This document shows positions 44,707-58,200 of a stretch of 64,000 bases of DNA, one piece after another. A program made the translations under genes and the position numbers. The notes below the pieces were generated by a model. That model was not told the origin of the DNA, searched no databases, and worked only from the letters and a program-made list of their open reading frames with translations. This DNA comes from Chionoecetes opilio. Taxonomy: Eukaryota; Arthropoda; Malacostraca; Decapoda; Majidae. The stretch lies in the NCBI GenBank assembly GCA_016584305.1, contig JACEEZ010013932.1:37561-101560 (forward strand), written 5' to 3'. Numbering within the stretch: the first letter of the stretch is position 1; each line of letters opens with the position of its first letter.

Positions 44707-46825
44707 TTAAGGCGGCGTCACACTAGCACTTTTTCCGTCTAGTTTTTTTCAGCGACTTTCTACAAACTAACAATTTTCTGACTGCAAAGTCTGCAAGCCG
44801 TCACACACACAGAATCGTTCGCCTGCATCACCAGTCAGCTGTTCGACTGTAAACAAACATGGTTCTTTGTGGTTTGTGGTTTAACCACTTTGTGGTTAAG
44901 ATTATGTTTCATTAAAACCTATAAGGTTAGGTTATGTTTCATTAAAACCTATAAGGTTAGGTTAGGTTTCATTAAAATCTGGTTAGGTTAGGTTAGGTTT
45001 ATTTATTTTTTTTTTTTTTCTTTGCGCAAAATAAAACTATCTCCATTACAACACGCACCTATTGTAGGCCAAGAAAAAATAGTCTTTGTCTCTGAAAACG
45101 ACCGCGAAACTCTCGTCCATTATTACCGACGGTTATAATTACGTGCCTTGTAATGCATTAAGTTGTAGTAGAACAATTTCTTTCATGACATCGTAAAAAA
45201 AAGTAAGCTGAAAGGCTTGTGGAGCCCGCCAACTTCTGCGGATTATGCACCAAAAACATAGTACCGAAATAGGAAATGTAGGTACTTATTACTTCTATTG
45301 CCGTTTCTTAGCTGTGCTTTCCTGTGCCTGTATGTTTGCTTTTTGTGCAATGAATTTTCTAAATTCAGATAAGTGAGGTTAAGTTTTGGTTAGGTTAGGA
45401 GGCATTCATAATTCTTAACACCACTGTGTGTCAGGGTGTGTCTGGTGAGTTCAGAATGGGGTATATAACCTTTTCCCACACTCTAGGCATTCATGGTTCT
45501 TAACACCACTGTGTGTCAGGGTGTGTCTGGTGAGGTCACTCTTTGTAGTAAATCTTTTCCCACACTCTAAACATTGATAATTCTTAACACCACTGTATGT
45601 CAGGGTGTGTGTGGTGAGGTGACCCATTGTAGCAAATCTTTTCCCACACTCTAAACATTCATAATTCTTAACACCACTGTGTGTCAGGGTGTGTATGGTG
45701 AGGTGACCCATTGTAGCAAATCTTTTCCCACACTCTAAACATTCATAATTCTTAACACCACTGTGTGTCAGGGTGTGTGAGGTGAGGTCGCTCTTTGTAG
45801 TAAATCTTTTCCCACACTCTAGGCATTCATGATTCTTAACACCACTGTGTGTCAGGGTGTGTTCGGTGAGTTGACTCTTTGTAGTAAATCTTTTCCCACA
45901 CTCTTAAATATTCATAATTCTTAACACCACTGTGTGTCAGGGTGTGTCTGGTGAGTTCAGAACGGGTATAAAACCTTTTCCCACACTCTAGGCATTCATG
46001 GTTCTTAACACCACGGTGTGTCTGGTGAGGTCACTCTTTGTAGTAAATCTTTTCCCACACTCTAAACATTCATAATTCTTAACACCACTGTGTGTCAGGG
46101 TGTGTGTGGTGAGGTCACTCTTTGTAGTAAATCTTTTCCCACACTCTAAACATTCATAATTCTTAACACCACTGTGTGTCAGGGTGTGTGTGGTGAGGTC
46201 ACTCTTTGTAGTAAATCTTTTCCCACACTCTAAACATTCATAATTCTTAACACCACTGTGTGTCAGGGTGTGTGAGGTGAGGTCACTCTTTGTAGTAAAT
46301 CTTTTACCACACTCTAGGCATTCATGATTCTTAACACCACTGTGTGTCAGGGTGTGTTTGGTGAGCTGACTCTTTCTAGCAAATCTTGTCCCACACTCTA
46401 AACATTCATAATTCTTAACACCACTGTGTGTCAGGGTGTGTTCGGTGAGTTGACTCTTTGTAGTAAATCTTTTCAATCGAGTCATGCGAGAGACTGTTGG
46501 CTGTTATATAGAACCGGCTTTTAAATGTATCTACATGTACAATAGTCACTTGAATATTTTTAATACTTTTAAACGTATTGAATTATAATTTGCAAAAACT
46601 TACTGATTTATATCGAATATCTTTAAAGTAATCACTATGGATTTTGATTTGACTAAGAAAGTTGACTTCAACTTTGCAGACAAAGACGATCACGAGCGAC
46701 TGCCTCAGACTGACTGATCAAGACGGACTAACTAGTCAGAGCGAGAAAAAACTAGTCAGAGCGAGAAAAAACCAACGAAGTTCGACTAACTAGACGGAAA
46801 AAGTGCTAGTGTGACGCCGCCTTTA
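44707..46825. mobile_element. PIF/Harbinger-type TIR element carrying a zinc-finger array
   Basis: TTA (44707-44709) and TTA (46823-46825) flank a 2.1-kb element whose 35-bp ends are identical inverted repeats, starting AGGCGGCGTCACACTAGC and running to CCGTCTAGTT (44710-44744 and 46788-46822). The interior has, from the left, GGTTAGG-type repeats (44875-45000), a segment shared with 34349-34387 and 35090-35127, and then the minus-strand C2H2 array. No transposase is present. The 3-bp TWA duplication points to PIF/Harbinger. Confidence 0.85.
45395..46485 (-). CDS. C2H2 zinc-finger array, about 13 fingers
   Basis: The minus strand encodes fingers of 28 residues (84 bp): [21 protein letters not shown] joined by the linker SGVKNYE in place of the usual TGEKPY. 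C-x2-C-x12-H-x3-H is intact in most. Variable helix parts include [36 protein letters not shown] and YTRSELTRH, so only a few specificities are repeated. The first finger (ATG at 46485) lacks its CxxC half. Three breaks are seen: an extra T at about 45904, a 10-bp loss at about 46013 and an indel at 45456. Open parts are 45988-46485 and 45451-45711. The near-identity of units implies recent tandem amplification. A DNA-binding role is the family expectation; expression is unknown. No KRAB, ZAD or BTB domain precedes it. Confidence 0.7.
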
Positions 46826-47194
46826 GAAATTTCCTTCTCAGGCCTAAATTGCCTTGAAATCAGGACATTTCCTTGGCAGTGGAAACCCTGGTTCACTGTA
46901 ACATCAGGATTGCCAGATAGTTGGGCGGGTTTATGGCCAAATTAACTGATAAAAAAGTATTTAAATTTTTATATTAAATGTATTTAAATACTCATAAAAG
47001 TATTTAAATACTGTATTTAAATACATGACAACCAATGTATTTAAAAATACATTTCTAAATACATAAATGTATTTAAATACGTATTTAAATACAATGTATT
47101 TAAATACTGCCCAGCTGTGTAACCAAATTACAATGGAAACTACGCTCCGGGTCTCAAGGGGTTCAACAGAAAGAAGGAATAGTATATACATAAC

Positions 47195-47315
47195 TAAGTC
47201 ATCACCACCCTGTATACACCACACCACCCTGTATACACCACACCACCCTGTATACACCACACCACCCTGTATACACCACACCACCCTGTATACACCACAC
47301 CACCATGTATACACC
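47195..47315 (+). repeat. 19-bp minisatellite
   Basis: About six units of 'ccctgtatacaccacacca'. Further 'accatagccactataccatc' repeats follow at 47420-47560. Confidence 0.9.
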
Positions 47316-47639
47316 ATTACCACTATCAACACCACCTTTAAAACTGCCTTCATGATGCGAAATACACCATAAATGCTACCAATACTTTCTTATAAACATC
47401 ATCACCATGGTTTTGCATACACCATAGCCACTATACCATCACCTTACCATGTATAACACCATAGTTACCCAGACGACACCATAGCCACTATACCATCACC
47501 TTACCATGTATAACACCATAGTTACCCAGACGACACCATACCATAGGCACCATACCACAACCTACACTGTATTAGAGCTGGATACACCATAACCACACTG
47601 TCTTTGCTGGCTTCTCAATGATAACACCATAGGCAGCTT

Positions 47640-47640
<1 letters not shown>

Positions 47641-47682
<42 letters not shown>
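47641..47682 (+). repeat. (CA)n microsatellite
   Basis: Uninterrupted ACAC run of about 20 units. Confidence 0.95.
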
Positions 47683-47683
<1 letters not shown>

Positions 47684-47706
47684 ACCTTCGTTCTCCCACA
47701 ATAATG

Positions 47707-47917
47707 TCAACCCCTTCACGCCCAGATCTTTCCTTTGCTATAAAAAATTGTATGTTGTCAAGCCAAAAAGTCACGAAGTCACTTAATATACCCAATTAGT
47801 TAGTGGACAAGGATACTAAACAGGTCATATCTATAAAATATTACTTATATTCACTAAAAAGAGTCTAGTGGTACACAAATTACAATGGAAATTACGTTCT
47901 GGGTCTCAAGGGGCTAA
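47707..47917. mobile_element. TTAA-type MITE, intact copy
   Basis: Ends CCCCTTCACGCCCAGATC and, read inward from the right, CCCTTGAGACCCAGAACG, bordered by TTAA-like tetramers (TCAA/CTAA here). Another full copy of the family at 44309-47165 is split by the hAT element. Confidence 0.75.
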
Positions 47918-48190
47918 TACAAATGTCCTATAACAGCATTCAGAAACATTCAAGGCTTCACAATTAATATTCTTCTTTCTATTCAATCAACAACACAGAG
48001 ATTATTTTTCCGATATATTTCCCACAAAAGTAAATAACTACATGGCAGTACAGTATTAACACTCAAAATATCCCATAAAAAAACCCACAAAAGTTAACTA
48101 TAGTACAGTATTGACTAAAAAATATCACAATAAAAAACTAACTACATGAAAAACTGCACTAATATTTACTTGAACTATAAAGCTGGTTAA

Positions 48191-48352
48191 TCAGTGTTTC
48201 CCGAGAGGCGTGGGGCGCGTGGGAAGCCATGCGAGGATGTGTGCAGCGTTGTCCCTGAGCCAGCGTGTGTTGTGCTTGACTGTCTCCAGAGCCTGCTCTC
48301 GGTACCTCTCTCCTGCCCCGCCTTCAGGGTACTGGCGGAACAAGGTCTCCAT
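48191..48352 (-). CDS. Terminal exon of the M1 aminopeptidase
   Basis: It encodes [20 protein letters not shown] and [15 protein letters not shown] to a TGA at 48191-48193. YP-x-G-x-G-x-x-R...ALE-x-V-x-x-N-x-x-W-L is the usual end of M1 enzymes. It is preceded by a CACAG acceptor inside the pyrimidine-rich end of a LINE-tail array. Confidence 0.8.
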   Translation of the reverse strand: METLFRQYPEGGAGERYREQALETVKHNTRWLRDNAAHILAWLPTRPTPLGKH

Positions 48353-50443
48353 CTGTGGTAGGTAGTGCGGAGTCAATAGGGAGCTTTAAAAGGAGGCTAG
48401 ACAGTGTTATGGATGGGGATGAAAGGTGGATGTAGGTAGTGTTAAGTGACAGGAACTACCACGTGCAGGTCTCAGGGCCTCTTGTAGCTTCCTTATTTTC
48501 TTATGTTCTTAATAGGGAGCTTAAAAAGGAGGCTAGACAGTGTTATGGATGGGGATGAAAGGTGGATGTAGGTAGTGTTAAGTAACAGGAACTACCACGT
48601 GCAGGTCTCAGGGCCTCTTGTAGCTTCCTTATTTTCTTATGTTCTTAATGGGGAGCTTAAAAAGGAGGCTAGACAGTGTTATGGATGGGGATGAAAGGTG
48701 GATGTAGGTAGTGTTAAGTAACAGGAACTACCACGTGCAGGTCTCAGGGCCTCTTGTAGCTTCCTTATTTTCTTATGTTCTTAATAGGGAGCTTAAAAAG
48801 GAGGCTAGACAGTGTTATGGATGGGGATGAAAGGTGGATGTAGGTAGTGTTAAGTAACAGGAACTACCACATGCAGGTCTCATGACCTCTTGTAGCTTCC
48901 TTATGTTTCTATGTTCTAAAGCACACAACACGCACACATGCACACACTCACCTCGGATAGCTTGGCCTCCGTGGCAAAGTAGCGACAGATGTTAGGTATG
49001 AGCTGGCCCAAGTAGCGGTCGTTGGTGGTGTAGCGCTCCACCAGCCACCCCCAATGGGCCCTGCAACCACCACAGATTAGATTTTAGATATTTATCGACC
49101 ACAAAAAATACAAATATACGATTCAGCAATTTTTTTTTAAGCACGGTAGAACAAGAAGTAACGGATTCAAGCTGGAATAGCGTAGAGATCATGAGAGATT
49201 GAAAAGGACAACATGCAAGAGGGACATAAAAATAAATAGTTTCCCGTATAGAAGCATAGAAGCCTGGAATAACCTTGATGCAGAAGTGATTAATGGAAGA
49301 AGTATTCAGGACTTCAAAGGCAAGCTGGATAATAGTAGATTTGGAGACGGGATGTTACAACTAGGTAAATACACACACACACACACACACACAACACACA
49401 CACACAATGCCTTACCTCACCCAATCCCAGACAAGGTCGCTGCCTGCTGGGTTGGTGGAAATGTAAATTTAAGGGTGGACAGAAAGTTTTGTCTGCGTAC
49501 ATTTTCTTCCTTCATGGAGAGCTCGATGTACCTGGCCGGCGAGAAGAGACTGGTTTTAAAAATATACGAGGGAATATAATGTTAGGAGAGTAAAAGGAGG
49601 AAGGAGGGTGACAGGGATTAATAAAGGAAGTAATAAAAATAAAATAAAAAATAAAAATAAATAAATAAAAAAATAAAAAAAAGTGATTATTCGAAGGTGA
49701 AGAAAGTTTGGATGAAAAAGTAAGTCAAAGTTAACAACCAGGGAAGGAAAAAATTAAAAAAAATACTGACGCTAAACAGAAAGGATATAAATAGGGACAA
49801 ATAGGGTGGTAATGATTGGAAGGGACTCAGTCGTCGGGTAGTTAGTGCAAAGTTTTAGGGAGGCTTTAAAAGGAGACTGGAAAAATTCATGGATGGGGAT
49901 GAAAGGGGTGGATGTGGGTAGTGTTAAGAAACAGGAAGTACCACGTGTGGGCCCTCACGGCCTCTTGTAGCTTCCTTATTTTCTTATATTATGTGAGGTG
50001 TTTGTCATTTAATGCTAAGAAAATCATCTCTCTCTCTCTCTCTGTTCTTATATGATGTGGTTTTTGGGTTGCCATCTAGTGGTCACCTCTTTAAGACGGC
50101 AGGGTCCGGTTTTGTTGGCCATCCCGTAGTAAGGTTGTCTATGGCGGTGGCGCTGGTCTCCTTGAGGGCTCGCTGCACATCACTCCCACACCCTGGCGCC
50201 GCCCCCGACCACCACGCCCCCCCGGGAACACTGAACAAACACATCAACACAATCATTATTAAAATCAAGGTCTATTTGTTTCCCTCTACAAGAATGATCT
50301 AGTGTACCAAATACTTAGAATAATTATTAACCCCTTCACACCCAGATCTTTCCTTTGCTATAAAAAGTGTACGTTGTCGAGCCATAAAATAAACAAAGCA
50401 ATGAACAAAGCCACAAACACAATTATTATTAACCCCAGGACGT

Positions 50444-50485
<42 letters not shown>

Positions 50486-52219
50486 ATCACAAAGGACTGG
50501 CCAGGGGCACAAAAAAAACACCGGTAACACTGCCAAAAATTAACAGAATTATTATTAACTCAACAAGTCAAATATTAATTTCACTCAAGAATAAATTGTA
50601 CCCACAAGAAACAGCCCATTATCAAACTCAACAAGTCATTATTTTTTTGACTCTACAAGAATGAAGTATTGTACCAAAAACTTATTATTATTAAACTAAA
50701 GGGTCTATATTTTTTTTCACCCAACAAGAATGAATATTGTCCCAAACAACGCAAAAAACTGTCACCATTTGTCAACAAGAATGAAGTATTGTACCAACAA
50801 CTGCAAAAACTGTCCCCAATTTTCAACAAGTACCTTTTTATCACCAACAAAAATGAAGTATTGTACCAAATAACTGTATAAAGCTGTTACCCTTGTTCAA
50901 GCAGTCCCTACCTGTCTGCGTGTGTCCAGGGGCAGGGGAAGGAGGCATCCAGAACCCAGCTGTGTATGTTCTGTGCCGCTGTGTCCGGCAGGCAACACTA
51001 CCGCTCATACAGGCAAGTCTCACCACAACGGTCCTAAGCAATCTGGAATTATCATAACTTAATAACATAAGAACATAAATAAGGAAGCTACAAGAGGCTG
51101 TGAGATCTACACGAGGTAGTTCCTGATACTTAACACTACCTACATTCACCTTTCAGCCCCATCCATAAAAATGATCTAGCCTCCTTTTAACCCCTTGGAC
51201 CCAGAACGTAATTTCCATGTAATTTGGGTACCATTAGACGATTTTTAGTGACTATAAGCAATATTTTATAGCTATGACCTGTTTAGTATCTTATCGCTAA
51301 CTAAATTGGTATATTCAGTTACTTTTCGTGATTTTATGGCTAACATTATATGATTTTTTTTTATAGCAAAGGAAAATATCTGGGTGTGGAAGGGGGTTAA
51401 TTAAGAACATAAGAACATCAGGAAGCTAAAAGAGGCTGGGAACCTACACGTGGTAGTTCCTGTTACTTAACACTACTACATCCACCTTTCATCCCCATCC
51501 ATAAACCTATCCAGCCCCCCCTTTTAAAGCTCCCTATTGACTTAAATAACTAGAGCAGGAAAGACAGGAGCACATACAAATTTTGCCCCCCTAAACTATG
51601 ATCATGAACACCCTTTGGGACCTCAGGACATCACTACAGTAAGCCTCTCTAATTCAAACTAATTGTGGGGAGACCTGGGTGGAATTAGCCAAAAGTGTGA
51701 ATGATCCGATGGTTACCTCCAGCCCCTCCACACAGTAATAAGTCCTCAAACATCCCAAAAAAGCTCCACTTGCACTTATTTTGCCATATTTTTTTTAGTT
51801 ATTGAAAAACGTGTTTTAAAAAATAATAAAGGCAAAATCAATGATTTTAAGGAATATCTATCTGGAAGTATCATGTCATTGTGAATTGGCTGAAATAGGG
51901 ACTTCTAATCATTGTAACTTAAAACTAATTCCAGATTCGTGTTCAGCATGCCCCAAACTGCTAGGAACTAATTTTTCAAGCAATCTATTCTTCAAAAAAT
52001 ATTGCAATTTTGCAGTTTTTATTTTTTTGCAATATTTTTAGAAAAATACATTTGCTTGAAAATTAGTTCCTAGCAGTTATCGGGCATGCTGAACACGAAT
52101 CTGGAGTCAGTTTTTTAGTTTTCAATGATTAGAATCCCTATTTCAGCCAATTCACATGACATGATACTTCCAGATATCTATAATAATATAGCGAAAGTGT
52201 GTGTGTGTGTTGTGTGTGT

Positions 52220-52253
<34 letters not shown>

Positions 52254-55200
52254 GTGTGGGGTGTGTGTGTCCGCTCCAGGTGCCGCCCCCTGTGGCGGAA
52301 AACCCCTCATATGGCACAGTTGTGGGAAACCCGGCTCGAGCAGGGGAAGGTTTTTAAGCCCATTTATGAGATGATCCGATAATTTTTTTTTTTTTTTTTT
52401 TTTAGCAGCCTATTACCGAGAATGGTGAAAAAATTGTGGGTTGCGAGAATTGAGGAAACCTTGATGTAGGGTGATGGGTAATGGGTGAGGAATGGGTGGG
52501 GTGATGGTAATGGGTGTGGGGTGATGGGTGAGTTAATGGGTGGGGGGTGATGGTGATGGTGAGGGAATAGATGGGGGGTGATGGGGAATGGGTGTGTGGT
52601 GATGGGTAATGGGTGAGGGAATGGGTGGGGGGGGGGGAATGGGGGAGGGAATGAGTGGGGGGTGATGGGGAATGGGTGAGTGAATGGGGTTTGGGGGGGA
52701 TGTGAATAGGTTGGCGTTAATACATACATTTCTACATCCATGATTTCAGGAAAGCTAGAAGGGGCTATCTGGAGAGTCTGTGTTTGGTGGGCCGAAGGCC
52801 ACCAATGCCCTCCGCAGGAGCTAGCCAAAAGTCCGCCCGGAGGGCGGCTTTTCGGCTAGTTCTATATAAATCACAATAAGACAAAACTTACTACAAGACA
52901 TAAAAATATGCTAGGCATTGCTAGATTAATCATTACTTCAATACATGATCAGTATTAGTATTTTCAGTATTAGTATTACTATTATTAATCCCTATTTGAG
53001 CCACCCAGGCGATTTTCAAAGTACGTACTTATAAAAAACCTAGGAATACTATAGCAATCCTGTGGGACTTCTAAAAGCCCTCCCCTGACTCCTGTAGGAT
53101 GCGTGATGGAGCGAAGAGGCCCGTGTAGGCCCCTGTAGGATTGCATACAAAACGAAGGATACTTAAAAAAAATCATTGAAAAAAATAGTGGAAGGAGACA
53201 AACTATAAGACATAACACGACTGACCTCTTCAAGTGATCCCCTTCGTCCTGCCAGCCATGTGACACATACAGCGGCCCCCACCAGGCCCATAACATAGGC
53301 CTGAAACAACCATTGCATCATAACAAAATCACAACATAAACACATTGCATCATAAGAAATAAGGACATTGCATCACCAGATATTTCCTTTGCTATATAAA
53401 TTGTCTGTTGTCGGCCATAAAAATTACGAAAAGTAATTGAATATACCAAATTAGTTAGTGGACAAGGATAATAAACAGGTCATGCTATAAATATTGCTTA
53501 TTAGTTACTAAAAATCGTCTAACAGCACCCAAATTACAATGGAAATTACGTTCTGGGCCTAAAGGGGGTTAATTAAAAGGCTAGTAGCCCCTCACCTTAA
53601 AAGGCTTGTGGGCCCTCAGTGGATTCAAGACGCTTCATAATATTGATGAAGGTTTGTTGCCATGGCGTTCCAGGGGACATAGTCACTCTCACTGGCCAGG
53701 TTGTGACTGAAATCCAGGGCCACTTGTAGGCGAGGTGGCCCGCGTCCGCCATGGCAAACACGTCACTGTACAGGCTGGTCCGGTCGGCCGCATTCAGGGT
53801 CTGAGGGAAGCAAGCAGCAGAAGGTTAACATAAGAAATTTAAGAAAATCCCTCGTTTTATTTTTCCTGTTCTTTTTACTTTTTATTGTCATTATATTGTT
53901 TCTTTTCCTTTTAAGACATAAGAATGTAAGAAAATAAGGAAGCTACAAGAGGCTGGGAGACCTACACGTGGTAGTTCCTGTTACTTAATACTACCTTTTC
54001 ATACAGTACAGCTGGGGCCTGAACGCTACAGCTGGGGTGCATACATAAAGCCGCTCACTGAGACGAACACAGCTTGCCCAGCTCAGCCCACATGTCTGGC
54101 TCATAGTTGACCCGGTAGAAGCCCTTGTACTGCATGTTGACCTGACCCACGTGACCTCAGCAGGAACCTTCACCTCCACTGCAATCACATAGTAAGGTTC
54201 ATGTCCTGCAAATCTGAAATGTCTGGTAAATACTACCCCTAAAGCTTTTACTCTTATATTTAACATATTTTCTTATGTTCTTATGTACTCTTGGTGAGAG
54301 ACCAAGAATGAGACCCTTATACGTAGGTAGTTTGAATGCATAATCTAAAATAGGACAAGGAATTCTTACAAATCCTTGAACCAATTACTGCAATATTTCA
54401 TGTGCTCAACCTTCACACACAGAACAGCAACACCAAAACACGGAAAAATAACACACACAAAAACTAAGCTATGTGGGAGAGGTATTTGCATTAGATAATA
54501 TGAAGGAGATGTAAATACCTCTCCCACACACCTCCCATGACAGCACGAGGCAAGGGAGAGAGAGAAAGGAAAATAAGGCACGAAATACACTAAATTTAAA
54601 GTAACTAGTTTCAAACCCCGATAGTGATAGTTAACTTAATATAATATGATATAAGGAAAATAGAGCATGAGGCAAGGGTACTTACACGAGGCGTTGTCAT
54701 GGTAGAGCCAACACCTCTGTAGTGTTGTGGCATCAGCGGCAGTGACGTAGCTCAACGGGACGTCCCACTTGTACTGGAAGGCGGAGTCATCAGGGCTGTG
54801 GAGGGAACAGTGTGGAGGAGGGAACCACTATTACCATCAACATGTGGAGGAGGGAACAGTGTGGATGCCAGGAACCACTATTACCATCAACATGTGGAGG
54901 AGGGAACCACTATTACCATCAACATGTGGAGGAGGGAACCACTATTACCATTAACATGTGGAGGAGGGAACCACTATTACCATCAACATGTGGAGGAGGG
55001 AACCACTATTACCATCAACATGTGGAGGAGGGAACCACTATTACCATCAACATGTGGAGGAGGGAACAGTGTGGATGCCAGGAACCACTATTACCATCAA
55101 CATGTGGAGGAGGGAACAGTGTGGATGCCAGGAACCACTATTACCATCAACTGTGGAGGAGGGAACCACTATTACCATCAACATGTGGAGGAGGGAACCA

Positions 55201-58200
55201 CTATTACCATTAACATGTGGAGGAGGGAACCACTATTACCATTAACATGTGGAGGAGGGAACCACTATTACCATCAACATGTGGGGAGGGAACCACTATT
55301 ACCATTAACATGTGGAGGAGGGAACAGTGTGGATGCCAGGAACCACTATTACCATTAACATGTGGAGGAGGGAACCACTATTACCATTAACATGTGGAGG
55401 AGGGAAACCACTATTACCATCAACATGTGGAGGAGGGAACCACTATTACCATTAACATGTGGAGGAGGGAACAGTGTGGATGCCAGGAACCACTATTACC
55501 ATTAACATGTGGAGGAGGGAACCACTATTACCATTAACATGTGGAGGAGGGAACAGTGTGGATGCCAGGAACCACTATTACCATTAACATGTGGAGGAGG
55601 GAACAGTGTGGATGCCAGGAACCACTATTACCATTAACATGTGGAGGAGGGAACAGTGTGGATGCCAGAACCACTATTACCATCAACATGTGGAGGAGGG
55701 AACCACTATTACCATTAACATGTGGAGGAGGGAACCACTATTACCATTAACATGTGGAGGAGGGAACCACTATTACCATTAACATGTGGAAGAGGGAACA
55801 GTGTGGATGCCAGGAACCACTATTACCATTAACATGTGGAGGGAACCACTATTACCATTAACATGTGGAGGAGGGAACCACTATTACCATTAACATGTGG
55901 AGGAGGGAACAGTGTGGATGCCAGGAACACTATTACATTAACATGTGGAGGAGGGAACCACTATTACCATTAACATGTGGAGGAGGGAACCACTATTACC
56001 ATTAACATGTGGAGGAGGGAACCACTATTACCATCAACATGTGGAGGAGGGAACCACTATTACCATTAACATGTGGAGGAGGGAACCACTATTACCATTA
56101 ACATGTGGAGGAGGGAACCACTATTACCATCAACATGTGGAGGAGGGAGCCACTATTACCATCAACATGTGGAGGAGGGAACCACTATTACCATCAACAT
56201 GTGGAGGAGGGAACCACTATTACCATTAACATGTGGAGGAGGGAACCACTATTACCATTAACATGTGGAGGAGGGAACCACTATTACCATCAACATGTGG
56301 AGGAGGGAACCACTATTACCATTAACATGTGGAGGAGGGAGCCACTATTACCATCAACATGTGGAGGAGGGAACCACTATTACCATCAACATGTGGAGGA
56401 GGGAACCACTATTACCATTAACATGTGGAGGAGGGAGCCACTATTACCACCCTTACCATACCATTGCATACTTCGTCACCTGTTTTTACAATAATAATAA
56501 TAATAACAATAATTTTATTTTCACCCGAAGGCATACAGTAAAAATAATATTTAATAATAACAAGATATATTAAATATGATTTAAAAATGCTAGGTAGGAT
56601 CCAGGGTTGTTCAATTTAAATCAAGTTGATTTTAATCACTGATATAAATCCTGATTTAAATCAAATAATAATTTTTTTTAAATCACTGCTATAAATCATA
56701 ACCTTATCATTATTCAAAAACGAGAGGGGAAAGAAGGAAAATTAAGCCCAGGGGCTTTATGAACACCATGTTATATGCATTTTTTATTCACTTATTCGAT
56801 CTTTTTTAGTTATAAATATGCTAAACAATATCCTGTAGTAGTTAGATTTCATGTAGAACATCAAATTAACCCCTTGAGGCCCAGAACGTAATTTCCATTG
56901 TAATTTGGGTACCATTAGAAGATTTTTAGTGACTATAAGCAATGTTTTATAGCTATGACCTGTTTAGCATCCTTGTCCACTAACTAATTGGGTATATTCA
57001 GTCACTTTTCATAATTTTATGGCTAACAACAGACGACTTTATATAGCCAAGGAAAGATCTGGGCGTGAAGGGTTAATAATAATAATAAAAAAAAAAAACG
57101 ATTTAAATCAAATAAATCAATTTTTATTATTATTTATTTTAACTAAAAAAATAAACCCTGGTAGTCCCCCACCTGTAGTGCGCCGAGGGGTCCAGAAGAA
57201 AGCGCTGCTGTGTCATGACCAAGGTGTCCCGGGCCGCCCGCCTCACATGGACCACCGGGTAACCCATCTGCCGGGTCCAGGTGTCCATTATGGCCCCAAC
57301 GTCACCCTGCAGACAAAGGTTACACACAATGGTTACATACACAGGTTACATACACAGGTTATATACACAGGTTATATACACAGGTTACATACATAGGTTA
57401 CATACACAGGTTACATACACAGGTTACATACAAAGGTTATATACACAGGTTATATACACAGGTTACATACATAGGTTACATACACAGGTTATATACAAAG
57501 GTTACATACACAGGTTATATACAAAGGTTACATACACAGGTTATAACAATTACATACATCTAATGCCTTCATTATGGACTCAGACTCAGATAGATATTAC
57601 ACATAACAATTACATACATATAAATAAATATAAAGAACCCCACCTAAGGCAGCCTCATCGGAGCACAAAAACATAGGTTGGGAAGTGACACTGAAACCAA
57701 ACCAGTTTTATGTCAATACTGTAAATTGCACCCGAAGGAAAAGTCTATTGTACTCTGCAGGAGTGTGGAGTCAATAGGGATTTTTAAAAGCAAGCTGGCC
57801 AGTGTTATGGGGGGGTGGATGAAAAGATGATGAGGGAAAGGTGGATGTAGGTAGTGTTACCTCTTGAGACCCAGAACGTAATTTCTATTGTAATTTGACT
57901 ACCATAAGACAATTTTTAGTGACTATAAGCAATATTTTAATAGATATGACCTGTTTAGTATCCTTGGCCACAAGTTAATTTAGTATATTCAGTCACTTTT
58001 CGAAATTTTTTATGGCTAACAGACAATTTTATATAGCAAAAGGAAAGATCTGGGTGCAAAGAGGTTAAAGTAACAGGAACTACCACGTGTAGGTCTCCCA
58101 GCCTCTTGTAGTTTCCCTTTATTTTCTGGTTTTGAATTATTAAGATACATCCATAGGCTTTATAAATCACTCTTGCCTTGTCTTACTCCTCTCCCTCCCT

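Larger units (their letters stand above)
44475..47127. mobile_element. hAT-like element with AT-rich inverted ends, 8-bp duplication
   Basis: TACCCAAA (44475-44482) and TAACCAAA (47120-47127) flank ends CAGAGCTGGGCA and, read inward from the right, CACAGCTGGGCA. The CAGNG start, short TIR and 8-bp duplication are hAT features. Both arms consist of ATTTAAATAC repeats (44500-44650 and 46950-47105). It is non-autonomous. It is itself interrupted by the element at 44707-46825. Confidence 0.8.
44309..47165. mobile_element. TTAA-type MITE split by a hAT-like element
   Basis: The left part (44309-44482) and right part (47128-47165) together make one complete copy of the 210-bp MITE seen intact at 47707-47917, 56866-57076 and 61590-61802. 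The break falls in 'atggtacccaaattacaatgg', the sequence of the intact copies. Confidence 0.85.

Noticed and set aside
54796..56450. CRISPR-like array of regularly spaced repeats
   Set aside because: The units are contiguous without unique spacers and the context is eukaryotic. It is a minisatellite.
54798..56573. Open frames encoding repeated [20 protein letters not shown] peptides
   Set aside because: The 32-bp VNTR has no stop in any frame and its unit length is not a multiple of three. It lies in an intron of the M1 gene.
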